Shown in pieces: positions 36,670 through 46,479 of a stretch of DNA of 64,000 nt. This DNA comes from Loripinus fragilis. Lineage: Eukaryota > Mollusca > Bivalvia > Lucinida > Lucinidae. The translations under genes and the position numbers were made by a program. Position 1 is the first letter of the stretch; every line of letters begins with the position of its first letter. The stretch covers positions 29,913,213 to 29,977,212 of the forward strand of contig OZ026519.1 of assembly GCA_964019695.1 (NCBI GenBank), read 5' to 3'. The notes under the pieces are model-generated. The model was not told the DNA's origin and made no database searches. It saw only the letters and a list, made by a program, of their open reading frames with translations.

Positions 36670-37656
36670 CTATGTCTTTAAAACTGCTGCACTATCCACA
36701 TCTCTCAAATAAAACCTCACAAATGTGGATTCCCTTGCCCAATCTGCAGCTTCTAAAATGCTATTAACACTAGCTCCATTATACAAAGCCCATGAAGGGC
36801 CAATAGCTCTGGTTGAATGTCCTTTAACATCCACAACTCCCACTTGATATGCCAGTTTAATGATTCTGACAATCCATTTTGCAATTGTCTGGCTAGTCAC
36901 AGGATTGTGCGGTTCAACAAATGATAAAAACAACCCCAATTTGGCTTGATCCTTGCCAAAATTCCTGAACTTCTTTGTTCTTGATAAATAACATTTCAAA
37001 ACCCGTACTGGGTCCAATAACGTATCCTGCTTAAAAGCTGGAACCACAACTTTTGAATTTACATGTTTTGGTCTGTCACTCTTTGACAATCCCTTTCTTA
37101 TAAATGTAATGGCTTGACCCTTGAGAGACACATTGCCTTCTCCCAAGCTTAACGCTTGTATGTCGCTCGACCTTCTAAACGTGGTAATTGCTGTAAGAAA
37201 AAGAGATTTCCATGTCAAATATTTAAGTGGAGCTAAAGCTAATGGCTCAAACGGTGGTTTCTTGAGCATTTTCAAGACTAAAGGTAAATCCCATTCTGGT
37301 AATAATTTGTTAGTAGGTGGTCTAGAATTGAAAATGCCTTTCAACAACCTAATAATGTAAGGGTGTTGACCTACTGGTATGTTTTCAATCGGTTGTAAAA
37401 CCGAAGACAACATTGATCTATATCCAGCAATAGTTCTGTACTGCAAACCCTTATGAAATAGAAATGTTAAGAATTCTGCACAGTCTATTAAAGATGCTGA
37501 ATACAAATCAATCTGTCTTTTACCACACCAGCTACTAAACTGTCTGAATTTACCAGCATAATCTTTTCTTGTACCGGCCCTCCAGGAGGCTGACAATAAA
37601 TCTCTAACCCTTCTAGAAAAGCCTTTTGCTGTGAGTTGTCTGTTGATAGCAACCAT
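36670..37656 (-). CDS. DIRS tyrosine recombinase
   Basis: 328 residues starting at ATG 37656. The open frame extends further upstream to 39474, but that part is a shadow of the RT frame. Family residues are present: Arg at about 161 (TTFRRSSD), His 280 and Arg 283 in KGHSTRA, Trp 306 (where a second His or Trp is usual) and the nucleophile Tyr 316 in VRFYLRD. Residues about 10-110 form a SAM-like core-binding domain (RRVRDLLSASWRAGTRKDY). The enzyme inserts the circular element DNA by site-specific strand exchange, which explains the missing target duplication. It overlaps the end of the RT frame by 169 bp, typical of DIRS. No lesion is visible. Confidence 0.92.
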   Translation of the reverse strand: MVAINRQLTAKGFSRRVRDLLSASWRAGTRKDYAGKFRQFSSWCGKRQIDLYSASLIDCAEFLTFLFHKGLQYRTIAGYRSMLSSVLQPIENIPVGQHPYIIRLLKGIFNSRPPTNKLLPEWDLPLVLKMLKKPPFEPLALAPLKYLTWKSLFLTAITTFRRSSDIQALSLGEGNVSLKGQAITFIRKGLSKSDRPKHVNSKVVVPAFKQDTLLDPVRVLKCYLSRTKKFRNFGKDQAKLGLFLSFVEPHNPVTSQTIAKWIVRIIKLAYQVGVVDVKGHSTRAIGPSWALYNGASVNSILEAADWARESTFVRFYLRDVDSAAVLKT

Positions 37657-39554
37657 GCATTCAGACTGAATACCTTGGGATCTGGATGATATATCACTGA
37701 CTTCGGCTGATTCAATAACTGAGGAATTATTGGTAACCGTATAGGCTTCGCTACACATAATTGAAGCAGATCCGGATACCAATGTCGCCTCGGCCATTGT
37801 GGTGCTATCAAAATGAGTTGACACTGCCCCTGTTTCATATGCTGCAACACTTTGGGAACCAGGCAGATTGGTGGAAATGCATAAGCAAACATTCGATGCC
37901 AAGTTATTGTGAAAGCATCTACTGCATATGCCAGGTGATGTTGTTCCCAGCTGCAAAACAGATCCATTTTGTTGTTCTGAGCTGAAGCAAACAGATCTAT
38001 CAAAGGTTTCCCCCAAATCTGAAAAATTTTGTTTAGAACCAGATCGTTTAATGACCATTCCGTCGGGCGGATCCAAATTCTGCTCAACTGATCTGGAAGA
38101 ATGTTTACTCTTCCCGCTATATGAGCTGCTTTCAGTTCTATGTTGTTTTCTATTGCCAACTGCCATAGTTCCCAAACTTTGTAGCATAATTGGGACGACC
38201 GTGTCCCCCCTTGCCGATTTACATGTTGTACCACGCTTTGATTGTCTGACCTTATTAAAACTGACTGATTTACTAACTGTGGAAGAAAATTTTTGACAGT
38301 CAAAAGAACAGCTTCCAACTCTAGGCAATTTATATGCCAGCCCTTCTTTTCCTGTGGCCAGCGACCTTGCACAATCTGATGGCCTAAATTTCCGCCCCAA
38401 CCTTGATTTGAGGCATCCGTGCATATAGTTTTGCTTATTTTCATGCGTAGAAAAGATCTGCCCTTGAAAATGTTTGCTTCCTGTAACCACCATTTGAGAT
38501 GATTTACAAGATGCTGAGATTTTGGAATTTGCATTTCCAGATCTCCTGATACTGGCTTCCACCAATAAAGTAGGTGCAACTGTGTTGGTCTCATGTGTAA
38601 TCGAGCATAAGGAATGACCTCTATGCATGATGCCATCAGACCTAGCATTTGCAGATACTGTCTTGCTGTGCCAGAGCAAACCATTATTCCTCTTACCATG
38701 GCTTGCAATTTGGATATTCTTTCTACAGTTGGAAGAACTATTCCTTTGTCTAACAAAAATCTTCCTCCTATGTATGTTATATCTTGACTTGGGACCAGCT
38801 TTGATTTCTCTGCATTTACTAAAAAACCTAGCTGGGCTAGAAGATTGAGTATTTTTCCCCTGTCTCGAAGAAGCATCTCCCTTATTGCATTCAGAGCTAA
38901 CCAGTCGTCTAGATATACTGCCATTCTTATACTCTGCATTCTTAAGTGAGCTGCCACCACTGATACCACTTTTGTAAATACCCGAGGTGACGTCTTGGGT
39001 CCAAATGCCAGAACCCGATACTGAAATTTCCTGCCCTGAATGCAAAAACGGAGATACTTCCGATGACTGCGAAATATTGGTATGTGAAAATATGCATCTT
39101 GTAAGTCTACCGATATTCCCCAATCTCCTTTTCTCACTAGATTTATTACTTTGCTTAATGTGTCCATCTTGAAATGTTCGGTCTTGAGATACTGGTTGAG
39201 GGGTTTCAAGTTTATTACAGGCCTTAAATCTCCTGTCTTTTTGGGTACCAGAAAAAGAGTACTGTAAAAACCTAAATGTTCTTCTGCAATCGGTACAGGC
39301 TCTATTGCAGCTTTTTCTAACAACTTTTCCACCTCTGAATTTATAATTTTTAATGCATGTGCTGTTGCACGAGTTTGAATGATTCCTGTCAGAGGTGGGA
39401 AACTTTGAAATTCCAACTTGTACCCTTTTGATATTGTTGACAATACCCATTTGTCGTCTGTTATCTTTCTCCACTGGTCTATGAAAAACTTGAGACGACC
39501 CCCAACCGGCAACTCTGGACCTATCTGATTGTCAATTTGTCTTGCTTTGGGCAC
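37488..39554 (-). CDS. DIRS reverse transcriptase / RNase H polyprotein
   Basis: About 688 codons. Reverse transcriptase spans about residues 80-300, with LVPKKTGDLRPVINLK, the first catalytic Asp in ISVDLQDAYF (about 150) and YLDD at 214-217. RNase H spans about 385-510, with CTDASNQGWGG, LELEAVLL and RSDNQSV. A C-terminal region from about 545 (IDLFASAQNNK, YAFPPICLVPKVL, APQWPRRHWYPDLL) is conserved in DIRS polyproteins and sometimes annotated as methyltransferase-like. I cannot confirm that activity. The first codon at 39552-39554 is GTG, and no ATG precedes the RT core. The frame overlaps the gag-like frame by 23 bp in the +1 phase, so expression may need frameshifting or reinitiation. 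Confidence 0.92.
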   Translation of the reverse strand: MPKARQIDNQIGPELPVGGRLKFFIDQWRKITDDKWVLSTISKGYKLEFQSFPPLTGIIQTRATAHALKIINSEVEKLLEKAAIEPVPIAEEHLGFYSTLFLVPKKTGDLRPVINLKPLNQYLKTEHFKMDTLSKVINLVRKGDWGISVDLQDAYFHIPIFRSHRKYLRFCIQGRKFQYRVLAFGPKTSPRVFTKVVSVVAAHLRMQSIRMAVYLDDWLALNAIREMLLRDRGKILNLLAQLGFLVNAEKSKLVPSQDITYIGGRFLLDKGIVLPTVERISKLQAMVRGIMVCSGTARQYLQMLGLMASCIEVIPYARLHMRPTQLHLLYWWKPVSGDLEMQIPKSQHLVNHLKWWLQEANIFKGRSFLRMKISKTICTDASNQGWGGNLGHQIVQGRWPQEKKGWHINCLELEAVLLTVKNFLPQLVNQSVLIRSDNQSVVQHVNRQGGTRSSQLCYKVWELWQLAIENNIELKAAHIAGRVNILPDQLSRIWIRPTEWSLNDLVLNKIFQIWGKPLIDLFASAQNNKMDLFCSWEQHHLAYAVDAFTITWHRMFAYAFPPICLVPKVLQHMKQGQCQLILIAPQWPRRHWYPDLLQLCVAKPIRLPIIPQLLNQPKSVIYHPDPKVFSLNAWLLSTDNSQQKAFLEGLEIYCQPPGGPVQEKIMLVNSDSLVAGVVKDRLICIQHL

Positions 39555-41136
39555 GAAAACAACTTACCCCTCCAAAAGACTTGTTCTGTTGATTTGCTGT
39601 CTTCTGATATGATCCCCCATTCCTGTAGTTGTAACGTGGCGAAGAAAAGTCAGATCTCCTCTGACTATACGGCCTAGATGTTTTTGGGTTGTCATAGCGC
39701 ATCTGTTTGCTCTCAACAGATGTACTTGGAGCTTTCCTCTTTAGATTTGCACTATAATCACGTCTGCCCGATATTTCTGGCACTAGCTCCTTGAATTCCT
39801 TATTTTTCTCTTTTCTCTCCTTAAGTCTAATCTCAAACTCCTTCCCGAGAACTCCATCACCCGAAAGAGGTAACAAATCTGTCTGTCTCGCCACATCCTT
39901 GACCGAGTCTAAACCCATGTCTACCAATGTGCTCTTTCTCCGAATGAGGTGATCAAAAGCCCCTGATCTGCCAAACTGATCTAAAATCTTTGTAGACATC
40001 GCAAACACATCCCTCACTGTTTGAATGGTCTTGTCTATATTTGGCTTTTCAGAGCCTAATTCCTGCAATAACAAAGCCAAAGCTTGCTGAGAATATAAAG
40101 AAATGATAATTCCCATTCTAGCAGCTGTCTGCCCTTGAAATGCTAACCGTTCAATCTCCTTTAAATGTTGTGTATACAAACTTCTATTTCTTTTGAACAC
40201 AGCCCTTGTAGAATGTCTCTTAATCAAAAAAGTCTCCACAATGTCATCTAAACTAGGAACCTTCAATCCTTCCTCTGCCTTTTCATGTACTGGAAAAGAA
40301 TTTCTATAGCTTTCTTTATATGCACTCAATCTCCCAGGAGCCGCAATTCTCCAAGACTGATCTAAAATATCTGATTGACTCTTGTCAAGCTGTATACCCG
40401 GTCCTGTACTGGCTTTCTTTATACAGGCATCTTCCCCAAACATATCGAGCAAAAGCTGTCTGTTCTCTTCTGTTAGGTTTTCTTCCGACGCCGGCATGGA
40501 AAAATATTTACGAAACCGGTCTGATCCCTCCTCTTCAGGGGTTTCTGAACATACAGATTCAGGCATCAACTCTCTTCTCTCTCTTTGAGCAGGTTGTAAA
40601 GATAAAATATCATCTTCTGAATCATCACTAACACAAACAGACCTGTCTCTAGACTCTGGATGTAATAAAACATCATCTAACGAATTTTCCAAAGATAATA
40701 TATTCTGTCCATTTGCTCTACTTGAAGAGGGCACAGAAACTTTGTCTATCGGATAACGGCACTCACCCGAAGTGTTGCCTACCGACGAAATTGTCTCAGA
40801 AGTAACCGTTCTCGGCTTCGAGGAAGCCAAATTCTGTTGAGACAGCACAGAGAGCATTTTTTCTTCAAAACTAGAAAATCTCGACTCCAAACTTACTCTG
40901 AGGCGTTCTTCCATCTCCTCCTCCAGCGATATTAAATCAGTTTTCCTGCTATTTCTCGATGTTCTACCTCGCTGCCGCTTCGCCTTGGGCGCCGCCATAT
41001 TTGACACGTCCGAACGAGATTCCGCCTCGTTTTGATTTCTACTTTCACTTTCTGTCAAAAGCGAAGGGGGTGCCCGTGAATCCCTGCTCCCTTCGTCCGA
41101 TTCAGACACGGACAGGCGCACTCCTGCCTCAGTCAT
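39532..41136 (-). CDS. DIRS gag-like ORF1
   Basis: 534 residues from ATG at 41136. The frame is open to 41208, but the upstream codons lack ATG. The N-terminus is acidic and serine-rich. A basic patch (KAKRQRGRTSRNSRK) and a predicted coiled coil (about residues 75-115, EEEMEERLRVSLESRF) follow. The middle carries acidic stretches, and residues about 250-450 form a helical domain. The C-terminus is rich in Arg, Tyr and Ser (RPYSQRRSDFSSPRYNYRN), suited to RNA binding. No CCHC zinc knuckle was seen. Position and composition match the gag-like first frame of DIRS elements, which packages element RNA. It overlaps the RT frame. Confidence 0.8.
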   Translation of the reverse strand: MTEAGVRLSVSESDEGSRDSRAPPSLLTESESRNQNEAESRSDVSNMAAPKAKRQRGRTSRNSRKTDLISLEEEMEERLRVSLESRFSSFEEKMLSVLSQQNLASSKPRTVTSETISSVGNTSGECRYPIDKVSVPSSSRANGQNILSLENSLDDVLLHPESRDRSVCVSDDSEDDILSLQPAQRERRELMPESVCSETPEEEGSDRFRKYFSMPASEENLTEENRQLLLDMFGEDACIKKASTGPGIQLDKSQSDILDQSWRIAAPGRLSAYKESYRNSFPVHEKAEEGLKVPSLDDIVETFLIKRHSTRAVFKRNRSLYTQHLKEIERLAFQGQTAARMGIIISLYSQQALALLLQELGSEKPNIDKTIQTVRDVFAMSTKILDQFGRSGAFDHLIRRKSTLVDMGLDSVKDVARQTDLLPLSGDGVLGKEFEIRLKERKEKNKEFKELVPEISGRRDYSANLKRKAPSTSVESKQMRYDNPKTSRPYSQRRSDFSSPRYNYRNGGSYQKTANQQNKSFGGVSCFRAQSKTN

Positions 41137-41230
41137 CCTTCTTAAATAACAAACTTCAGAGTCCAAACTCAAAGTCCGCACACTGACTTCAACTGAACTA
41201 CAAAACACGTGTGAATCTTTTGACGCTAAA

Positions 41231-41376
41231 GAAGTAACTGAAGTATGGGGAAGTACACGTCATAGTCACATGACCATTTTGGGGTATGTGTAATTGGCGG
41301 AACGAAATTTTTTAGCGAGTTGTGTGAATAGCTAAGGGAGATAATCCATATGTATTATTACATATAGGTAGGTATA
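41231..41376. repeat. DIRS inverted terminal repeat, right
   Basis: This is the reverse complement of 36026-36171. As the upstream end for the minus-strand genes, it should carry the promoter. The outer 16 bp (41377-41392) are specific to this end and reappear in the internal complementary region. Confidence 0.93.
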
Positions 41377-41392
41377 CGGAATGAAATAAAAT

Positions 41393-43126
41393 GGTGACCC
41401 CCTAAAACCTGAAAACTATCGGCCTATCACAATTTTAAGTTGCTTTGGAAAGCTTTTTACAGCTGTACTAAATCAAAGACTATACAACTACCTCACTTCA
41501 TATGAAATTTTAAAAGAAAACCAAGCTGGATTCAGGGCTGGGTACTCAACGTTCGACCATATTTTCTCTTTATATGCACTTATAGAATTACTGAAAGCAA
41601 AAAATAAAAAGCTATACTGTTGTTTTATCGACTTTCGAAAGGCATTCGACTCAGTTTGGAGAATAGGACTTTGGATGAAAATGTTAGGAAACGGCATAAA
41701 TGGGAAAATATTTAATGTTATTTTCAATTTGTACAAAAACATCAAATCCTGTGTGTCACTTAATGGTAATCAATCAGTGTTTTTCAATAGCTTCCTTGGT
41801 CTAAGACAAGGCGAAAACTTATCCCCTGTCCTTTTTGCCATATTTTTGAACGACCTTGAAGAATTTCTTGTACAGCAAAACTGTTCAGGCATAAATCTTA
41901 CTCTGCAGGATGACCAATTAACTGTTTATTTCAAACTGCTAGTACTTTTGTATGCAGACGATACAGTCATTTTTGGAACTGACCCTGAATCATTCCAACA
42001 TAATCTAGATTGTTTTTACGAATACTCAGATCGGTGGAAACTAAATATTAATTTTGACAAAACTAAAATAATGATTTTTGGCATAAGAAATACTGACCGT
42101 CTTCAATTTAAGCTTAATGAAACAGTAATAACAATATGTGACGAATTTAAATATTTAGGAGTAGTATTTTCAAAAAGCAGAAGCTTCCATAAAACAATAA
42201 AGCACAATGTCGAACACTCTAAAAAGGCCCTTCATATACTTTATAGGAAAATCAGACACTTGAACTTACCCATCGACCTGCAGATATACCTTTTTGACCA
42301 TACCATTACCCCAATTTTACTTTATGGCTGTGAAGTTTGGTGCTTCCAAAATACACAATTACTAGAAACTGTGCATAACCAATTCCTAAGAAACATAACA
42401 AGTCTACGAAAAAGCACACCAATTTACATGCTCCACGCAGAATTAGGTAGACACACTCTGGATATTAATATAAAGTCAAGAGCGATTGGGTATTGGATTT
42501 CTCTTATCAACAGCCCAAATAATAAAATTTCCAAGACATTATACAATATCCTTTATAATGAAACACTGCTTGGGCGAACTAACAGTAAATGGTTGAACTA
42601 CATCAAAGATATTTTAACCTCCGTAGGAAAGCCGCACCTATTCTATCAACAACAAATATTTAACCCAAACTCAACTAAAAATTTAATAGTACAAACATTA
42701 AAAGACCAACATATACAAAACTGGAACTCAAAACTACAAGAATCTAATAAGGGAAGGAATTATAGCATTTACAAAGAAGACATTATTATGGAATATTATT
42801 TGAAAAATAGCTTTAAGAGTATTTATGTACCTATCTTAAGATTCAGGACAGCCAACCATAAACTCCCTGTTGAGAAGGGTCGCTGGGAAAATATACCGTA
42901 CGAAGACAGAAAATGCCAAGCATGTGACAAAAACGAAATTGGAGATGAGTTTCACTATTTATTTACTTGCCCAGCTTTTTCAAATGAAAGAACCCACCTT
43001 ATAAAGCCGTACTATTACAATAGACCAAATATCCTAAAACTTAAACAACTAATGCAGTCCAGAAACAAAAACACTCTCATGAACTTGTCTAAATTTCTAA
43101 AACATATCATGACTATAATAAATTAA
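41393..43126 (+). CDS. LINE ORF2, 3' part: reverse transcriptase and C-terminus
   Basis: 577 codons that continue the frame of 34186-35988 exactly (AAT | GGT). Reverse transcriptase motifs in order: LKPENYRPITILSCFGKLF, FRAGYSTFDHIF, CCFIDFRKAFDSV (catalytic Asp), LRQGENLSPVLF, LLYADDTVIFG (catalytic Asp pair) and FKYLGVVFSKS. The thumb and connector region follows (PILLYGCEVWCF, LGRHTLDINIKSR). A C-terminal CCHC-like motif ends the protein: CQACDKNEIGDEFHYLFTC. TAA is followed by 50 bp and the (AAAT)n tail. No stop or frameshift lies within. Before the DIRS insertion the whole frame from 34186 would have been 1,178 codons. Confidence 0.92.
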   Translation, partial: GDPLKPENYRPITILSCFGKLFTAVLNQRLYNYLTSYEILKENQAGFRAGYSTFDHIFSLYALIELLKAKNKKLYCCFIDFRKAFDSVWRIGLWMKMLGNGINGKIFNVIFNLYKNIKSCVSLNGNQSVFFNSFLGLRQGENLSPVLFAIFLNDLEEFLVQQNCSGINLTLQDDQLTVYFKLLVLLYADDTVIFGTDPESFQHNLDCFYEYSDRWKLNINFDKTKIMIFGIRNTDRLQFKLNETVITICDEFKYLGVVFSKSRSFHKTIKHNVEHSKKALHILYRKIRHLNLPIDLQIYLFDHTITPILLYGCEVWCFQNTQLLETVHNQFLRNITSLRKSTPIYMLHAELGRHTLDINIKSRAIGYWISLINSPNNKISKTLYNILYNETLLGRTNSKWLNYIKDILTSVGKPHLFYQQQIFNPNSTKNLIVQTLKDQHIQNWNSKLQESNKGRNYSIYKEDIIMEYYLKNSFKSIYVPILRFRTANHKLPVEKGRWENIPYEDRKCQACDKNEIGDEFHYLFTCPAFSNERTHLIKPYYYNRPNILKLKQLMQSRNKNTLMNLSKFLKHIMTIIN

Positions 43127-43180
43127 TTAGATCAACCCTATAGAGAAAATCTCAATTGCTCACACAGCGAATATCACAGA

Positions 43181-43181
43181 A

Positions 43182-43268
<87 letters not shown>

Positions 43269-43270
43269 AT
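43181..43270 (+). repeat. LINE (AAAT)n tail / microsatellite
   Basis: About 22 AAAT units directly after the ORF2 3' untranslated stretch. This is the usual position of a simple-repeat LINE tail made during target-primed reverse transcription. Confidence 0.92.
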
Positions 43271-44363
43271 TAATGTATGTAAATTTAAGCCATAAACACA
43301 GATTACGTAGAAACTAATAAGAGTACGTTTAAATATGCTTACTTTATATATAAATATACACACGTCCTGTGTGCACAAAAGGGCCACCTCATCGAGATAG
43401 TTCTCTTAATGAGACGGTCCTTTTGAGCACCCAAAAACTGGATATGAATACGAACGACGAAGTTTTCGCTAAAAAATGCTGGCCTAATCCTTAGTTTCGA
43501 CTGATCAACATTTACTACTAAGGAATACACGTTTGTACATATTTGAATTATTTCTAGGTCTTAGAATTATCTCCATTGTCGTTTCTCTCGATACGTTTCT
43601 AAAAGTCTCGAGTCAATCCGGGTCAGAGTAAAAATATACTAAAATTAGCACAATGTCTCAAATGAACTGTCTCGGTGAGACGATTCTTTTGAGGCTCTCA
43701 GCGAGACGGTTCTTTTGAGCGACCAAAAAGATATTTTACGCATACAAGGTTCGCTTAGATTGTTCTAAGTCCATAGATCTAAAAACACAGATACCTCACA
43801 GCCCGATCTGCTGGGGTATGCCATGCATATCCTTACAGGTGGGGCTGTAGGTATCCAAACGCACCCGCTCCCCTGGCCGTGATAATCGCCATATGCCGAA
43901 ACTATGACCGCACACAACGCCTGCAATGATTGCCGCGACTAGTGTGTATTACGACTAATGTACACTATTGCGCAAGCTTATCCAGGTGACATTAGATCGA
44001 CCGGGATGAATACTAAACCAACAAAAACAAAAAAAACTCTTTTTACTCACCTTGTTTTGCTATGAAATATCCATGAATGGTGAAACTACCTTATTTACTT
44101 TTAGACCTTGTCATAGATTTGACACACTCCCGAATCTTGCTTTTCACGTGAAGTTCCGAAACTGTCATTGGTAAACATGTCAATCAACACTAAAACTATT
44201 CATAGCAAACTGACCAACCGAAAGCGGTAGGCGTGGAAAGCACGTGATACATGTCTGCTTAAAATCGCAACCGCATTATTTATTGTTGTTCTTTTTTACA
44301 TTGATTTAGATAAACAAAATTTTTCAGCGGAAAATTGTAAATATTTTTTAACCCACCAATTTT
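43271..44363. other. No gene seen; hairpin-family motifs
   Basis: GAGACGGTTCTTTTGAG-type phrases occur at about 43412, 43677 and 43702, in both orientations relative to short partners, all related to the palindrome at 44364-44434. There is no coding signal. Confidence 0.5.
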
Positions 44364-44434
44364 AACATATGTTTTGTGTGCTCAAAAGAACCGTCTCATT
44401 GAGACGGTTCTTTTGAGTACCCACAACATATGTT
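44364..44434. repeat. Near-perfect palindrome, 71 bp
   Basis: The inner arms CTCAAAAGAACCGTCTCA (44381-44398) and TGAGACGGTTCTTTTGAG (44400-44417) are exact inverses with a 1-nt spacer. The outer arms AACATATGTT are also inverted. Relatives lie near 11598, 17388, 43412 and 43702, showing a dispersed foldback family. Confidence 0.85.
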
Positions 44435-44689
44435 TTGGTTGAGAGGTAGGAAAAATAACTTTTCATTACGCACTCTTAACTAAAGTCCTGCTTTAATATA
44501 AAAAAATAATAACAACAATACTTTTCAAAACTGTACACTCCACCCCGTACAGAGTTTGAACAACCTATCTACACTCTGATTTCTAGGTATTCAAACTGAA
44601 ATGCCATATCGGATCGCATCCACCGGAGCGCCCCGACATGACATTCCACTGTTGGATCAAACCAAATTACCAGGGCACAGATACATGTT

Positions 44690-44812
44690 ATTATGAATAT
44701 GTCACCATGTATTACTTTACTGTTCTTCCTTTTTCTCATATGCTACCTGCGTGTAGCCTGAGAATGTTTTCTGAATAAAGTTTTGTACTTGTACTTGTAC
44801 TTGTTAAATGTG
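44690..44812 (+). repeat. Retroposon 3' end with (ACTTGT)n tail
   Basis: An AATAAAG signal (about 44774) is followed by TTTTGTACTTGTACTTGTAC, a short simple-repeat tail. This resembles the 3' end of a 5'-truncated LINE or SINE. No coding part is left. Confidence 0.5.
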
Positions 44813-45101
44813 GGTTTATATTTTGAGAAAATGGGCTTTTATAGCCAATGCCATATCAAAACGTGTTTGTATTCTTTGATATACATTCAAAATACATCTT
44901 ACCGATAAATAAAGGTTCCGAAAAACAAACATTTATTCATTTAAAAGGCAAAATATGAGGCTGCGGGAGTCCAGAAGTGTCAAGCAGAACACTGTTATTT
45001 CTTCCAATAAAACCCATATAAACTTTAAACATGTAAAATTTTGGTTTGTTTATGCATTTTATGATGAACAGAGTGAATCCACCTGCTTGTTTGTCAGTTT
45101 T

Positions 45102-45103
<2 letters not shown>

Positions 45104-45136
<33 letters not shown>
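45104..45136. repeat. (CT)n microsatellite
   Basis: A TC dinucleotide run of about 16 units. Confidence 0.95.
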
Positions 45137-45138
<2 letters not shown>

Positions 45139-45435
45139 GCATCCGTGATATCATCTCAAAACCAGTGATTATTGACAGTCCAAAATGTAAATTAAATAGG
45201 CTAATTAAAAACAATTAACTTACGTATAATTTATCACACATATATAACTAAAATTCCATGTAAAATATTAGATTTTCACGGTTGACACCGTAACAGATCC
45301 GCACGCCCCGCAGACTGGCGCAATCAGTGTTTTCACTAGTGATTGTCATTGGTGTAATAAAAGAGGGGGTCATAAAAGATCAATAAATATGCCGACATGC
45401 TGGACCCAAACTTGCTGGGTCCGAGATTAAAGTCT

Positions 45436-45560
45436 GACATAGAACAGAACAGAACAGAATTTTATTAGAACTCCAATAGGCTATAAAGCCCGTGAGGATA
45501 CAATCTACATATAATACATGATGGCATATAAGGACAGTGTAATCTTTCGGAGAAGGTGTG
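45436..45560 (-). mobile_element. LINE 3' remnant with (TTCTG)n tail
   Basis: On the minus strand: CACGGGCTTTATAGCCTATT, GGAGTTCTAATAAAATTCTG, then TGTTCTGTTCTGTTC. A conserved 3' untranslated hairpin-like stretch followed by a pentanucleotide tail is typical of truncated LINE copies of the L2/CR1 style. The clade is a guess. Confidence 0.5.
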
Positions 45561-46479
45561 CTCATTTTCTATCTTAACAGTCTATTATTTTTTCCGGTTT
45601 CTATACAAGTATATACAAATAGATAAACATAGTACAAGATTGAATGCGATTAAAGCAGGTTTTCATGTTGGAATCATAACCTAAACAACAATGCTCCTTT
45701 CAAGTAATCTTGCCAGCCAGCAAGGTCACGTGTAAGCAGCAATGCGGCTATGAAACTGGTATGATCAAGAAATCCCGCGCCCTGCCTTGTCGAAACGAAA
45801 TACAAAACAGGAACCAGGATGCTTGAACATAATTTCTTACAAAAAGTATGTTTGAATAATAAAATATTATAAGCCCAAATGATTAAATTGACATATTAAT
45901 GCAACGACACTGGATTCGTTCTTTATCAGTTACATTTTAATTCGTTGCCGTGTTTTTGTTAAAAAAAACTAGCTAATATATATAGTCTGTCTGTGTGTCT
46001 GCCTGTCTGTCTGTCAGGACATGTATATTTATGTTTCTATCCGTCTGTCTGTCTTAACATTCACACGGAAAGAAACATACATGTGCATGTTCAGACAGAC
46101 AGACGGATACATGTGCATGTTCAGACAGACAGACGTATAGATACAAAAATACACATGTCCTTACAGACATACATACATTATATATTTGCGAGTGCTTTTC
46201 CAAAAACAGGCAATGAATTAAAATGAACTTGGCCTGTCTGTTAATGCGCATATATGTAGGTTTATCAGTCTGTACGCATATGCATACTTATGTTTCTATC
46301 AGTTTTTCTGTCTCTCTATGTTCTCTGTACATGCGCATGTATGCACAAAAGCCCCAGTTAACGCATATTTTGTCGTATATAGAGGACCATTTCTTCTTCT
46401 GAATATCCATTATTATCTTACTTATGATCCCGCAAATCTGCATATGCTCACCTCGGGCAATGCAACAAGTTGACATTGT
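45561..46479. other. No gene seen; CTGT/CAGA simple repeats
   Basis: Positions about 45985-46145 hold TCTGTCTG runs and their inverse CAGACAGACAGACGG, with ATACATGTGCATGTT repeated twice (about 46075 and 46105). No gene or complete element is present. Confidence 0.5.

Larger units (their letters stand above)
35989..41392 (-). mobile_element. DIRS-type tyrosine recombinase retrotransposon
   Basis: A 5,404-bp element on the minus strand with all marks of the DIRS order: inverted terminal repeats of about 146 bp, an internal complementary region near its 3' end, a gag-like frame, an RT/RNase H frame and an overlapping tyrosine recombinase frame. There is no target duplication. AAAAT occurs at both junctions (35984-35988 and 41388-41392), so the crossover lies within it. 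DIRS elements replicate through a circular DNA that the recombinase inserts. All three frames are open, so this copy could be recent and functional. Confidence 0.93.
33544..43270 (+). mobile_element. APE-type LINE, split by a DIRS element
   Basis: A non-LTR retrotransposon: ORF1 (5'-truncated), ORF2 with an apurinic-type endonuclease and reverse transcriptase, and an (AAAT)n tail at 43181-43270. It is interrupted at 35988/41393 by a DIRS-type element. The ORF1 C-terminal domain looks like the L1/Tx1-type ORF1 protein. I did not assign the ORF2 clade. The left limit is uncertain because ORF1 lacks its front half; 33.54 kb is a working boundary. Apart from the DIRS insertion and the ORF1/ORF2 stop, no lesion is visible, so the copy looks young. 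Confidence 0.85.

Noticed and set aside
37657..39474. Extended N-terminal part of the recombinase frame (606 codons)
   Set aside because: It overlaps the RT/RNase H frame in another phase and shows no domain. The recombinase homology begins just after the ATG at 37656.
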